Shown: one piece after another, positions 15,337 to 23,362 of the stretch
Numbering within the stretch: position 1 is the first letter of the stretch
Layout: every line of letters begins with the position of its first letter
Source of the DNA: Lysinibacillus antri
GTDB lineage: Bacteria > Bacillota > Bacilli > Bacillales_A > Planococcaceae
Reading direction: 5' to 3'
NCBI RefSeq assembly: GCF_003977595.1
Contig: NZ_RYYR01000036.1
Coordinates: 1-32,559 of the forward strand
DNA: 32,559 nt
The notes under the pieces: generated by a model
The model's input: the letters and a program-made list of their open reading frames with translations, nothing else
Told to the model about the DNA's origin: nothing
The model's database searches: none
Position numbers and translations under genes: made by a program

Positions 15337-16047
15337 TCAGTCCACTTTCATAATATCGATTGGCGTTACAATGCCTAGTAACTTTTGATGGGGTTTCCCA
15401 TGCTCCGTAATTAACAACGCTTCAAAACGTTTTCCACGTTCCACCCCTTGTTTAAATATTTCCTCTGCATCGTAAATTGTTATGTATCTACTAATAAACT
15501 TATAATTTACCCGATTTTTCTCATGATGCAAAATATCATGTAATGTCGGCATAGTAATAGATGCATGACTCCCCGCTATTGTAGTTGCTAACCAGTTGGT
15601 AATCCCTACTGTCGTCACGAGTCCTCTAAAATGAGGCCCTTCAAATACAGGAAATTGAGTAAACTTTTTTTGACGGATAATATTCAATGCGTATTTTAAC
15701 GAATCTGTCGTTTGAAGGGATAGTACCTTCTTTTGAAAAACTTGTCCCACTAACTTCGGCTTTGCCAACGTATGATCGATATGTTCAATTCGATTCACAA
15801 TCTTTGAATGTGGTTCTGCAATGACAAATTCCATTGAAGTCCGATGATGAACAATCGCATTTCGTAAATCGGCAAATGAACGCAAATCATCTTCATATTT
15901 TCGAACTAGTGCATTTTTCTTTTTTCCTTGGTCTACTAACCGATAAAAAGGCTGAAAATCCTTAGCGCCTACAATGTCACGTAATGTATGATTTATACGG
16001 TTAAATGCAATTAAGAAACGGTCTGAATTTCTTAACGCCGTCGTCAT
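15337..16047 (-). CDS. CBS-pair protein with a HEPN-like N-terminal region
   Basis: A 236-residue soluble protein. The C-terminal 135 residues carry two CBS motifs: about 102-155 (VLSLQTTDSLKYALNIIRQKK, then FPVFEGPHFRGLVT) and about 180-236 (ending LLGIVTPIDIMKVD). CBS pairs usually bind adenine nucleotides and act as regulatory sensors. The first 95 residues are helical and contain LRNAIVHHR, whose R62-x4-H67 spacing fits the HEPN fold, a group of small helical domains that are often RNases or nucleotide-binding. The HEPN link is inferred from the motif alone. A good GGGGAGG ribosome site precedes the ATG. It stands alone, convergent to the yetF-like gene. Confidence 0.75.
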   Translation of the reverse strand: MTTALRNSDRFLIAFNRINHTLRDIVGAKDFQPFYRLVDQGKKKNALVRKYEDDLRSFADLRNAIVHHRTSMEFVIAEPHSKIVNRIEHIDHTLAKPKLVGQVFQKKVLSLQTTDSLKYALNIIRQKKFTQFPVFEGPHFRGLVTTVGITNWLATTIAGSHASITMPTLHDILHHEKNRVNYKFISRYITIYDAEEIFKQGVERGKRFEALLITEHGKPHQKLLGIVTPIDIMKVD

Positions 16048-16110
16048 TTGCTATCCTCCCCTTCCTATTTACTAAAAATTATTACTAATACCATTATATT
16101 CCACAAAAAA

Positions 16111-16148
16111 ACCAAATTAAAGAGCCTATCACTAATGCGACAGACTCT
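16111..16148 (-). terminator. Terminator of the YxlEFG-like operon
   Basis: On the minus strand a 12-bp stem (three G-U pairs; 16121-16132 with 16137-16148) encloses the loop ATTA and continues into TTTAATTTGG. It lies just past the permease stop codon. Confidence 0.78.
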
Positions 16149-16154
16149 TATTTC

Positions 16155-16937
16155 TTATATTTTTGTTGTGGAGGCATTTCGTTTACTCATCACAATGCCA
16201 ATTATTATAAATAGAACAATTAAACCAATGGATAAACCTAGTGTAATAACGAAATCCGTTTTGTCGTAGTAATCACTTAATAAGGCAAGTGCGAAATTCG
16301 CTAACTTCCATGGTGATACTGACCAAAAGCTTCCGATAAAACTATCGATAATCAACCCTACTAACACTAAAATAATCGTAATTGTCGCTGCTACAACTGT
16401 TTTAAAGGATGCACTCATTGCCAATGTAATTGCCATGACAAGACAAATCCAGATGATGTACGTCCCTACCATCGCAAAAAATCGATCCCATTCTACCGTG
16501 CCATACAATATGATCGTATAATACGTGCTTGCTGCATACCCTGCAACTATACTGACAATTGCAACAAGTACCGCTACAACCCATTTACTTAAAAATAAAG
16601 ACACATAAGAAATTGGGCGAACATATAAAAGTGTCGCCGTTCCGTTTTGGCGCTCTCTACTAACTGAACCTACAAAAGCTGTTATTAATACAATTAACCC
16701 AACTGATTGAAATTGACCTGTAGATGCAGCAAGAATATCTGCTGGGGTAAACTCTGGCATGACCATCTCAAACCCTTCAGGCATTCCTCCCACTGCTTTT
16801 AAAATATCCATCATGAAATAATTTAATAATGGATCACTTACACCTAACAAAATAAATACGAGTGGGATCCAAAGAAGTTTAAAGCTACGCCAGCTTTCCC
16901 GTAACTCTTTTTGTACCAATACGCTAAACTGACTCAT
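16155..16937 (-). CDS. ABC-2 type permease, YxlG-like
   Basis: The 260-residue membrane partner of the ATPase encoded just upstream. It has six predicted membrane segments and the NosY-like stretch SVSRERQNGTATLLYVRPISYVSLFLSKW, where the permease contacts its ATPase. It overlaps the ATPase gene by 14 bases. Order and types (PLDc_N protein, ATPase, permease) match the last three genes of the B. subtilis sigY operon (yxlE, yxlF, yxlG), but no sigma factor or yxlC/yxlD-like gene is present. The transported molecule is not known. Confidence 0.88.
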   Translation of the reverse strand: MSQFSVLVQKELRESWRSFKLLWIPLVFILLGVSDPLLNYFMMDILKAVGGMPEGFEMVMPEFTPADILAASTGQFQSVGLIVLITAFVGSVSRERQNGTATLLYVRPISYVSLFLSKWVVAVLVAIVSIVAGYAASTYYTIILYGTVEWDRFFAMVGTYIIWICLVMAITLAMSASFKTVVAATITIILVLVGLIIDSFIGSFWSVSPWKLANFALALLSDYYDKTDFVITLGLSIGLIVLFIIIGIVMSKRNASTTKI

Positions 16938-17826
16938 GATCTAAGGCCACCTTCATAAATATATCTTCTAAACTTGCCGTCACTCTTTCTACTTTTTCTA
17001 CTGTAAATGGACTGTTGGCAAGGTGATTTAATAGTTGTTGCATAGTTGGTTGATCCAAAACAATATCCACAAACACTACTGAGCCTTCTGTAGTTGCCGG
17101 TAGCTCGGATTGGCTCGTAAATTGTAGTGCCTCAGATGGAGAACTAAACTGGATTTTGATACGTGGCTCATCAAATCGAGTGCGTACCTCTTTTAATGAG
17201 CCTCTTTCTACTAACTTTCCACCTCTTAAAAATAAAAGCTGATCCGTCATTTCTTCAGCATCATTTAAAATATGTGTGGAATAAAGAATCGTCGTTTCAT
17301 TCTGAATTTCTTTCAGTAAGTTCATTATTTCTCTACGCCCAACTGGATCTAAAGCAGAAACAGGTTCATCTAATAAAAGCAGTTTAGGTTGATGAACAAG
17401 CGCTTGTGCAATTCCAAGTCGTTGTTTCATTCCACCCGAAAAAGTTGCTGTTTTTTTATGAAGTGCTGCCCCAAGACCTACGTATTCGAGTATTTTTTGC
17501 GATTGCATTCTTGCCTTTTTAACTTCCACTCCACTTAACTTCGCGGTCATTTCAGTATACTCAAGTGCAGTTAACCAAGAGTAAAATTGTGGGTATTGCG
17601 GTAAAAACCCAATTACCCTACGTATATCGTTTATCCCTTCCATCGATATACTGCCTGAAGTTTGTTTCAATAGTCCTGTTAACATCGATAAAGTCGTTGT
17701 TTTTCCAGCACCATTTGGACCAATTAAGGCTGTAGATGTATGCTCTTCTATTGAAAAGGAAAGATTGTCAACAACCGTCTGCGTACCGAAAGATTTCGTT
17801 AAGCTTGTTACTGTCAAAAGCGTCAT
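16924..17826 (-). CDS. ABC transporter ATP-binding protein, YxlF-like
   Basis: A 300-residue ATPase with a full set of motifs: Walker A GPNGAGKT (36-43), signature FSGGMKQR (about 129-136), Walker B LLLLDEP (149-155) and switch His185 (LYSTHIL). The C-terminal 80 residues are the usual CcmA/NosF-type extension. It powers the ABC-2 permease encoded downstream. Its ATG overlaps the stop of the upstream small gene by four bases (ATGA), so the three genes form a tightly coupled operon. Confidence 0.95.
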   Translation of the reverse strand: MTLLTVTSLTKSFGTQTVVDNLSFSIEEHTSTALIGPNGAGKTTTLSMLTGLLKQTSGSISMEGINDIRRVIGFLPQYPQFYSWLTALEYTEMTAKLSGVEVKKARMQSQKILEYVGLGAALHKKTATFSGGMKQRLGIAQALVHQPKLLLLDEPVSALDPVGRREIMNLLKEIQNETTILYSTHILNDAEEMTDQLLFLRGGKLVERGSLKEVRTRFDEPRIKIQFSSPSEALQFTSQSELPATTEGSVVFVDIVLDQPTMQQLLNHLANSPFTVEKVERVTASLEDIFMKVALDHESV

Positions 17827-18023
17827 GATTGTTTTCTCCCTGCAATGAAGTACACAATGGAACCAAGTAGATTACCAAAGATAATAACTATTACCCATAG
17901 CCATTTCGGACCGTTTGTTGCATGTATTTTAGATAAATCAATTAGTGCAATAATCATTAAAATGAGTTGAACAATAAATAATGGAGCTATTAATGCCCAT
18001 GGTATAGATTGTAATTCTCCCAT
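17823..18023 (-). CDS. Small PLDc_N-domain membrane protein, YxlE-like
   Basis: A 66-residue protein with two membrane helices (about 9-28 and 42-60) and the segment IDLSKIHATNGPKWLWVIVI followed by NLLGSIVYFIAGR. This is the PLDc_N domain pattern seen in B. subtilis YxlE, a negative regulator of SigY. It is the first gene of the ABC operon, with a run of G (GGGGGGAG) as ribosome site before the ATG. Without a sigma factor nearby it may be an accessory part of the transporter. Confidence 0.88.
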   Translation of the reverse strand: MGELQSIPWALIAPLFIVQLILMIIALIDLSKIHATNGPKWLWVIVIIFGNLLGSIVYFIAGRKQS

Positions 18024-18080
18024 TTTTCTCCCCCCTAATACCTAATACGATTACTTCTAGTTTTAGTATAAGAGTCCATT

Positions 18081-18111
18081 AAAAAACCGACAACGTATTT
18101 ATAGTTGTCGG
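18081..18111 (-). terminator. Terminator of the PfkB kinase gene
   Basis: Perfect 8-bp stem CCGACAAC/GTTGTCGG (18087-18094 with 18104-18111) around a 9-base loop, followed on the minus strand by TTTTTTAA. It lies 11 bases past the kinase stop codon. Confidence 0.9.
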
Positions 18112-18121
18112 TAGTTAAAAT

Positions 18122-19066
18122 TTATAACCAGTGGTTGATTTGTTCGTAATGTGGCAATGCCGTCAAAGCACCAGCCTTGGTAGCAGCGAATGCTCCTAAT
18201 TTATTGCCAAAGCTTACACAATAAATTAATTCCTCTTTCGTCGTTGGTAGACCATTGAAATGAACATAACGTAGAACTCCTGCCATAAAGGCATCCCCTG
18301 CACCAGTTGTGTCTACTGCCTCTACTTTATCTGTTGCCACGTGGAATATTTCCCCATTGAGCACTGCATACGCGCCATCCGCACCTACTGTTATTAAGAC
18401 AATTGGCACTAAATATTGACTTAACTCTTTTAGTCCATCTTGTAAATTATCTGTTTTTGTAAGAAAATACAGTTCTTCATCTGTAAGTTTTAAAATGTGT
18501 GCATCTTCAAAAAAGGAAATAATGGTTTCGCGGCATATTTCCTCACTGCTCCATCGTAAAGGGCGAATATTCGCATCAATTGCAATAACTGCTCCCTGTT
18601 CTTTTGCCATATCCACTGCAGTTCGTGTAGTCGCTAAAGCGGTTGGATGAAACATTGTACCAGAGCAAACATTGAGAATAGATGCTTTTTTAAAAGCTTC
18701 TTCATTTAATTGATTCGGCTCTACTTGAAGATCCGGAGTTTCATCAACGTAATCTTTAAAAATACGCTCGCTATCTTCTGTGAGATGCACATAAACGCCA
18801 CTTACTCTTTTTTCTGGAACGATTACTGCATAATCCATGTTTACGCCTTCTTTTGCAAGCTCCTCACGAACAAATTGTGATGTATCATCATCACCCGTGA
18901 TGGTTACTAATGCAGAAGGTGCCCCAATGCGACTAATTCCTGCTGCAACATTTACCGTTGCTCCACCTAAATAGGTTGTAAATGATGTATTCGTTTTATC
19001 ATTCGCTATATAATCAACAAAAGCATCACCATATACTAAAACAAAATCTTTATTTGGCTCACTCAT
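18122..19066 (-). CDS. PfkB-family carbohydrate kinase (fructokinase-like)
   Basis: A 314-residue sugar kinase of the ribokinase/PfkB family. The N-terminal GGATVNVAAGISRIG (from 34) is the substrate-side signature. DTTGAGDAFMAGVL (252-265) is the second signature, with the catalytic base Asp258 and the anion hole GAGD. The protein phosphorylates a sugar or nucleoside using ATP. Fructokinase is the most usual annotation for this branch, but 2-keto-3-deoxygluconate kinase or ribonucleoside kinases look alike, and the sequence does not settle it. It is a single gene with its own terminator and a GGAGG site 11 bases before the ATG. Confidence 0.85.
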   Translation of the reverse strand: MSEPNKDFVLVYGDAFVDYIANDKTNTSFTTYLGGATVNVAAGISRIGAPSALVTITGDDDTSQFVREELAKEGVNMDYAVIVPEKRVSGVYVHLTEDSERIFKDYVDETPDLQVEPNQLNEEAFKKASILNVCSGTMFHPTALATTRTAVDMAKEQGAVIAIDANIRPLRWSSEEICRETIISFFEDAHILKLTDEELYFLTKTDNLQDGLKELSQYLVPIVLITVGADGAYAVLNGEIFHVATDKVEAVDTTGAGDAFMAGVLRYVHFNGLPTTKEELIYCVSFGNKLGAFAATKAGALTALPHYEQINHWL

Positions 19067-19209
19067 GAGTTGTCAGACCTCCGAATATGTACTTTTTTTA
19101 GATTAACATAAAATTAACACGTTCTTAAAGATTTCTACTATTCAGACAGGGGGAAAGGTCATATTTTCCTTCAACATTTTGATATAATTCATTCAAAGGA
19201 GGAAATTAT

Positions 19210-19785
19210 ATGACTATTTTCATTAGACAAGCTGCTCTAAGTGATGCAAAACAAGTTGCACCCCTTATATATGAGGCAATCGGTGAAATTGCTAACCGTC
19301 TAACCGGAGAAAGTAATTATTCTAATATCATAAATGAACTTGAGGTTCTTTTTAAACGCACTGACAACCGACATTCTTATTTAAATACATACGTGGCTGA
19401 GGATGATCAAACAAAGGATATTTTAGGAATTATCGTCCTGTATAGTGGTAAGGATGCCGCAAAATTAGATAATTCATTACAACAATGGCTTATAAACAAA
19501 AATGCTTCTATTATAACTATTGACGTTGAAGCACATCCTGACGAGTTTTATGTAGATACAATTTGTGTTCACGAAAAAGCACGTGGAGAAGGTTTAGGCA
19601 CAAAATTGCTCGCATTTGCTGAAACAATTGCACTAAAAAATGGCTTTACTAAACTCTCTTTAAACGTCGAACTAGAAAAAGTAAAAGCTCGCCATCTGTA
19701 TGAACGAGTCGGCTTTGTCGTAACAGAACCTTGGACAATTATGAACGAACCCTTTCACCATATGGTAAAACAAATAGGAAAGTGA
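19210..19785 (+). CDS. GNAT-family N-acetyltransferase
   Basis: A 191-residue protein of the GCN5-related acetyltransferase family. The acetyl-CoA motif RGEGLG is at 125-130 within ICVHEKARGEGLGTKLLAFAE, and the following KLSLNVELEKVKARHLYERVGFV gives the C-terminal strand-helix pattern. The acceptor substrate is not known. The AAAGGAGG site lies 7 bases before the ATG, and a TATAAT-like sequence (19183-19188) precedes it. It lies 66 bases before the EamA gene on the same strand. Confidence 0.88.
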   Translation: MTIFIRQAALSDAKQVAPLIYEAIGEIANRLTGESNYSNIINELEVLFKRTDNRHSYLNTYVAEDDQTKDILGIIVLYSGKDAAKLDNSLQQWLINKNASIITIDVEAHPDEFYVDTICVHEKARGEGLGTKLLAFAETIALKNGFTKLSLNVELEKVKARHLYERVGFVVTEPWTIMNEPFHHMVKQIGK

Positions 19786-19851
19786 AAGGCGCTCGCTCGT
19801 CTCGAAAAGAGTCGTTAGAAACAAAAATAAGGCTAGGCAGGTCAATACATC

Positions 19852-20745
19852 ATGAAATTACAACTAGTATACCCGCTACTCATTGTGATCGCTTCGAGTA
19901 GCTACGGTATTTTATCAACAATAATAAAAGTAGCCATGAATAATGGATTTACATCAGCTCAAGCTGTAACAAGCCAATACGTGGTAGGATTTTTTCTAGC
20001 ACTTATTCTGTTTATCTTTACGCAAAGAACACTTCTGCGCTTAAATAAAAGTGGCATTCTAACTATAGTACTTTCAGGAACTTTCACCGCTACAACCGGT
20101 ATTGTTTATGGACAATCCTTAAATTATTTACCGGCATCCCTCGCTGTCGTGATGTTATTTCAATTTACTTGGATTGGAATGTTAATTGATTGTGTAATAA
20201 AAAAGCGATTCCCTAGTCGACCAGAGACAATCTCGCTCGTTTTTTTATTTTTAGGGACCATTTTAGCAGCAGGTGTTGTGGATGTAGATTTGTCCAATAT
20301 TCCTTGGCAAGGTTGGGGACTTGGTTTAGTCTCTGCGTTAAGTTTCGCCATTTTCATTCAAGTGAATTCTCGAGAGGTACAAGGTATGACAACAATTTCT
20401 CGTACACTTTTGATGTCACTCGTGGCCGTCACTATCATCAGTATTTTCTTAACGCCCGAAATTATTTGGGATGGCACGTTACTAAACACAAGTTTATGGA
20501 AATACGGACTTATATTAGGGCTTTTCGGAATTATATTACCGATTATTTTATTCTCCATCGCCGTACCAAAAGTAGGTGGAGGGCTTTCATCGATTTTAAG
20601 TGCAATGGAATTACCTGTTGCTGTTCTTGCCGCAAGCATTGTATTACATGAAAAAGTAACATTATTGCAGATCTTTGGAATTGTATTAGTGTTGATTGGC
20701 ATGATTTTACCTACTGTACTAGCCCAAAGGAAAAATAGATTTTAA
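19852..20745 (+). CDS. EamA/DMT-superfamily membrane transporter
   Basis: A 297-residue protein with ten predicted membrane helices in two EamA repeats (about 8-140 and 150-290). The second repeat shows the typical pattern LSSILSAMELPVAVLAASIVLHEKVTLLQIFGIVLVLIGM. Family members export amino acids, metabolites or drugs. It lies about 100 bases upstream of the ArgH-like gene on the same strand, so it may share its function, for example exporting a product or precursor. The ribosome site is weak (GGCAGG). Confidence 0.88.
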   Translation: MKLQLVYPLLIVIASSSYGILSTIIKVAMNNGFTSAQAVTSQYVVGFFLALILFIFTQRTLLRLNKSGILTIVLSGTFTATTGIVYGQSLNYLPASLAVVMLFQFTWIGMLIDCVIKKRFPSRPETISLVFLFLGTILAAGVVDVDLSNIPWQGWGLGLVSALSFAIFIQVNSREVQGMTTISRTLLMSLVAVTIISIFLTPEIIWDGTLLNTSLWKYGLILGLFGIILPIILFSIAVPKVGGGLSSILSAMELPVAVLAASIVLHEKVTLLQIFGIVLVLIGMILPTVLAQRKNRF

Positions 20746-20847
20746 CATTTAATAATAACAACTAATAAAGTCTTATAATTTAGTACAAGTAGGTCGTCAA
20801 TAACGATACAATGGGAATATAGAGGTAATTTGTGGAGGCGAATTTCG

Positions 20848-22365
20848 ATGATGTTCCAAGAGTTTAGAAGCCACATTAATGAGATTGAGGGAAATCAGTT
20901 CCCTTCTAATAGCTATCGTCAAATGGTGCTTCAACCAGCATATGATGAGGCAAAAAAACACTTTTTAAAATCAATGGTGCAAATTCATATTGCCCACTTA
21001 AAAATGCTAGAAGAGCAGCAACTCATTAAAAAGGAAGAAGCTATACAAATCGGGCAGGCCATTGGAAAACTGGATTTAAATTATTATGAAGAGCGGGATT
21101 ATAACCCACAATTTGAGGATTTATTTTTCCGTATCGAAAATAAATTAATTGAACTAGCTGGGGATGTGGCAGGCAACTTGCACATTGGGCGCAGTCGTAA
21201 TGATATGGGCATTGCAATATATCGCATGACGTTACGGAAAAAGTTACTTGCACTAATGGAACAATTACTTTCCCTTAGAACATCATTAATAGCATTCGCT
21301 GAAGAACACGTCGAAACAATTATGATCGGTTATACTCATACCCAACAAGCACAACCAACAACATTTGCCCATTATTTAAAAGCTGTCATTGACCAATTAA
21401 CACGCGATTTCAAGCGTATGCAAGCCGCTTTTCAAACGATTAATCAAAGTAGTATGGGCGCAGCTGCTTTAACTACTACAGGATTTAATATAAATAGAGA
21501 GCGCATGCAAGAACTTTTAGGATTTGATGGCATGATAGAAAACGCCTGGGATGCTGTAGCAGGAGCAGATTATATTGCAGAAGCTGCAAGTGTCGTTCAA
21601 CTTGCCGCACTTAATCTTGGTCGAACATCACAAGACTTCTTGCAATGGGCGACACAAGAATTCAATGCCATTAATCTCGCAAGTCCGTATGTGCAAGTAA
21701 GTTCGATCATGCCACAAAAACGCAATCCGGTTTCTATTGAACATACTCGCTCATTACTATCTTCTGTCTATGGCGATGCATCCACTGTCTTACAGATGAT
21801 TCACAACACACCATTTGGGGATATCGTAGACACAGAAGATGATATGCAGCCTTATTTATGGAGAGCAATGGAAAAATTGCGTGGAATCTATAAACTATTT
21901 GGCAGTTTAGTCATAACGATGGATGTCAATAAAGAAAAGCTTCTAAAACGGGCAGAAAATAGTTTTGCCAATGTGACGGAACTGGCGGATTCACTTGTTC
22001 GTTCAGAAAATATTTCATTCCGCCAATCACACCGAATCGTTAGTCGTTGTATTCGTACTTTAATTAACGATAAAAAGGATTCTTTAGATAGCCTAACATG
22101 GGAACTGGCAAATGAAATATCCGTTGAAATCACAGGTAAATCATTAAAAATCTCAAAAGAGGAATTTTATAAAGCACTTAAACCTGAATTTTTCGTTCAT
22201 ATTCGTTCTTTAACAGGCGGACCTGCACCTGAAACAATGAAAAACTCATTAGTGCAGGCCCAAGCAATCTCCCCTTTACTGGACAACTGGATAAAAGAAA
22301 AGAAGGATAAATTAGCAACATGTGAAGAACAACTCCAACAAATTCTTAAAGGTTGGAAACAATGA
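20848..22365 (+). CDS. Argininosuccinate lyase-family enzyme (ArgH paralogue)
   Basis: A 505-residue member of the fumarase/aspartase superfamily closest in pattern to argininosuccinate lyase. Seen are GRSRND (114-119), THTQQAQP (from about 163) and the signature SSIMPQKRNP (285-294). Canonical ArgH normally reads QKKNPD at the last motif, so KRNPV is a departure, and the protein is longer than the usual 460 or so. There is no argG beside it. Members release fumarate from an N-succinyl-type substrate; this one may use another amine. The ATG at 20848, 9 bases after GGAGG, is chosen over a TTG at 20830 that precedes that site. The following kinase gene overlaps its stop codon. Confidence 0.82.
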   Translation: MMFQEFRSHINEIEGNQFPSNSYRQMVLQPAYDEAKKHFLKSMVQIHIAHLKMLEEQQLIKKEEAIQIGQAIGKLDLNYYEERDYNPQFEDLFFRIENKLIELAGDVAGNLHIGRSRNDMGIAIYRMTLRKKLLALMEQLLSLRTSLIAFAEEHVETIMIGYTHTQQAQPTTFAHYLKAVIDQLTRDFKRMQAAFQTINQSSMGAAALTTTGFNINRERMQELLGFDGMIENAWDAVAGADYIAEAASVVQLAALNLGRTSQDFLQWATQEFNAINLASPYVQVSSIMPQKRNPVSIEHTRSLLSSVYGDASTVLQMIHNTPFGDIVDTEDDMQPYLWRAMEKLRGIYKLFGSLVITMDVNKEKLLKRAENSFANVTELADSLVRSENISFRQSHRIVSRCIRTLINDKKDSLDSLTWELANEISVEITGKSLKISKEEFYKALKPEFFVHIRSLTGGPAPETMKNSLVQAQAISPLLDNWIKEKKDKLATCEEQLQQILKGWKQ

Positions 22366-23315
22366 CAGAGAAAGTAATTTTAGCAGTTGATGGTGGTGCA
22401 ACAAAAACGACATTAGCAATTTGTTCACAGCACGGAGATTGTTACTTTAAAAAAACATCAACAGGTTCCAATTATCAAACGATTGGAAAAGACAAGGTTC
22501 AACAAGTCATTAGCGCATTGCTTCACGATGCTTATGAATCTACTAAACTCAAAAATATAAATGTAGCGGCCTTTGCTATGGCTGGAATTGATACACACAA
22601 CGATCAACTCATAGTGGAGCAACTTATCACTTCTTGCTTAGAGCAGAGTGCGTTTTCAGTCAAAAAATGCATTGCTGAAAATGATGTACACGCCACATTA
22701 CTAGGGTTAGTCGGTGTCAGTCAAAGAGGCGCTCTTATTATTTCCGGAACAGGCGCTCTTAGTTACGCGGTTGGTAGCAATGGTGAATTGGTTCGTACTG
22801 GTGGTTGGGGGCATCGTGCAGGTGATGAAGGTAGTGGATATTGGATTGGGCAACAAATTGTGAAATCTCTTTTCCGAATAGAGGACGGGCGAAATGAAAA
22901 GCTGAGTATTTTAAAACAGTTCGTCTACGATAAGCTTAATATCCAAAATGCGGAACAACTGATGACATGGCTGTATCGCCCTGAATATACAAATGCACAA
23001 TTAGCGAGTATAAGTTCTGTGTTGCCAAAAGCTGTAGCGGCTGGCGATGAGCAAGCAATCGCTATCGCACAACAAGCTGCATTAGAGCTTTCCATTTTAG
23101 CGAGTTCAACGTTAAAAAAGGTCGGCACTGCTAGTGATGACTATCCTGTCTATTTAAATGGCGGCGTTTTTCAGCACCACCCGATGATATTGAACTTATT
23201 TCAACAATATATAAATGAGCAATACCCGCGCATCTCTTTCACATTATGTAAAAAAGAGCCAATTGAATATATCATCATGCGGGCACTTCATGAAATTAAG
23301 GGTAGCAAACATTAA
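22362..23315 (+). CDS. BadF/BadG-family ATPase, N-acetylglucosamine kinase-like
   Basis: A 317-residue protein of the ASKHA (actin-like) kinase fold. AVDGGATKTTLAI is the N-terminal phosphate loop, ISGTGALSYAV the second, and GGWGHRAGDEGSGYWIG the strongly typical N-acetylglucosamine kinase segment. YLNGGVF lies near the end. Its ATG overlaps the stop of the ArgH-like gene (ATGA), so the two are translated together. A TTG at 22353 is not needed as start. The likely reaction is ATP-dependent phosphorylation of an amino sugar. Why it is paired with a lyase is not clear. Confidence 0.86.
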   Translation: MTEKVILAVDGGATKTTLAICSQHGDCYFKKTSTGSNYQTIGKDKVQQVISALLHDAYESTKLKNINVAAFAMAGIDTHNDQLIVEQLITSCLEQSAFSVKKCIAENDVHATLLGLVGVSQRGALIISGTGALSYAVGSNGELVRTGGWGHRAGDEGSGYWIGQQIVKSLFRIEDGRNEKLSILKQFVYDKLNIQNAEQLMTWLYRPEYTNAQLASISSVLPKAVAAGDEQAIAIAQQAALELSILASSTLKKVGTASDDYPVYLNGGVFQHHPMILNLFQQYINEQYPRISFTLCKKEPIEYIIMRALHEIKGSKH

Positions 23316-23319
23316 AAAG

Positions 23320-23362
23320 AAACCTCGAAATAGGCACTGTGGTTGCCACTTCGAGGTTTTTA
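23320..23362. terminator. Bidirectional terminator between convergent genes
   Basis: AAACCTCGAA and its complement pair (23320-23329 with 23350-23359), with an inner GGCA/TGCC pairing. There is TTTTT on the plus side and T-rich sequence on the minus side (TTTCTTTTTAAT). It overlaps the stop codon of the minus-strand transglutaminase gene and ends the plus-strand kinase gene. Confidence 0.85.

Noticed and set aside
20304..20702. Open frames inside the EamA gene on both strands
   Set aside because: They are out-of-frame shadows of the transporter gene with no start signals.
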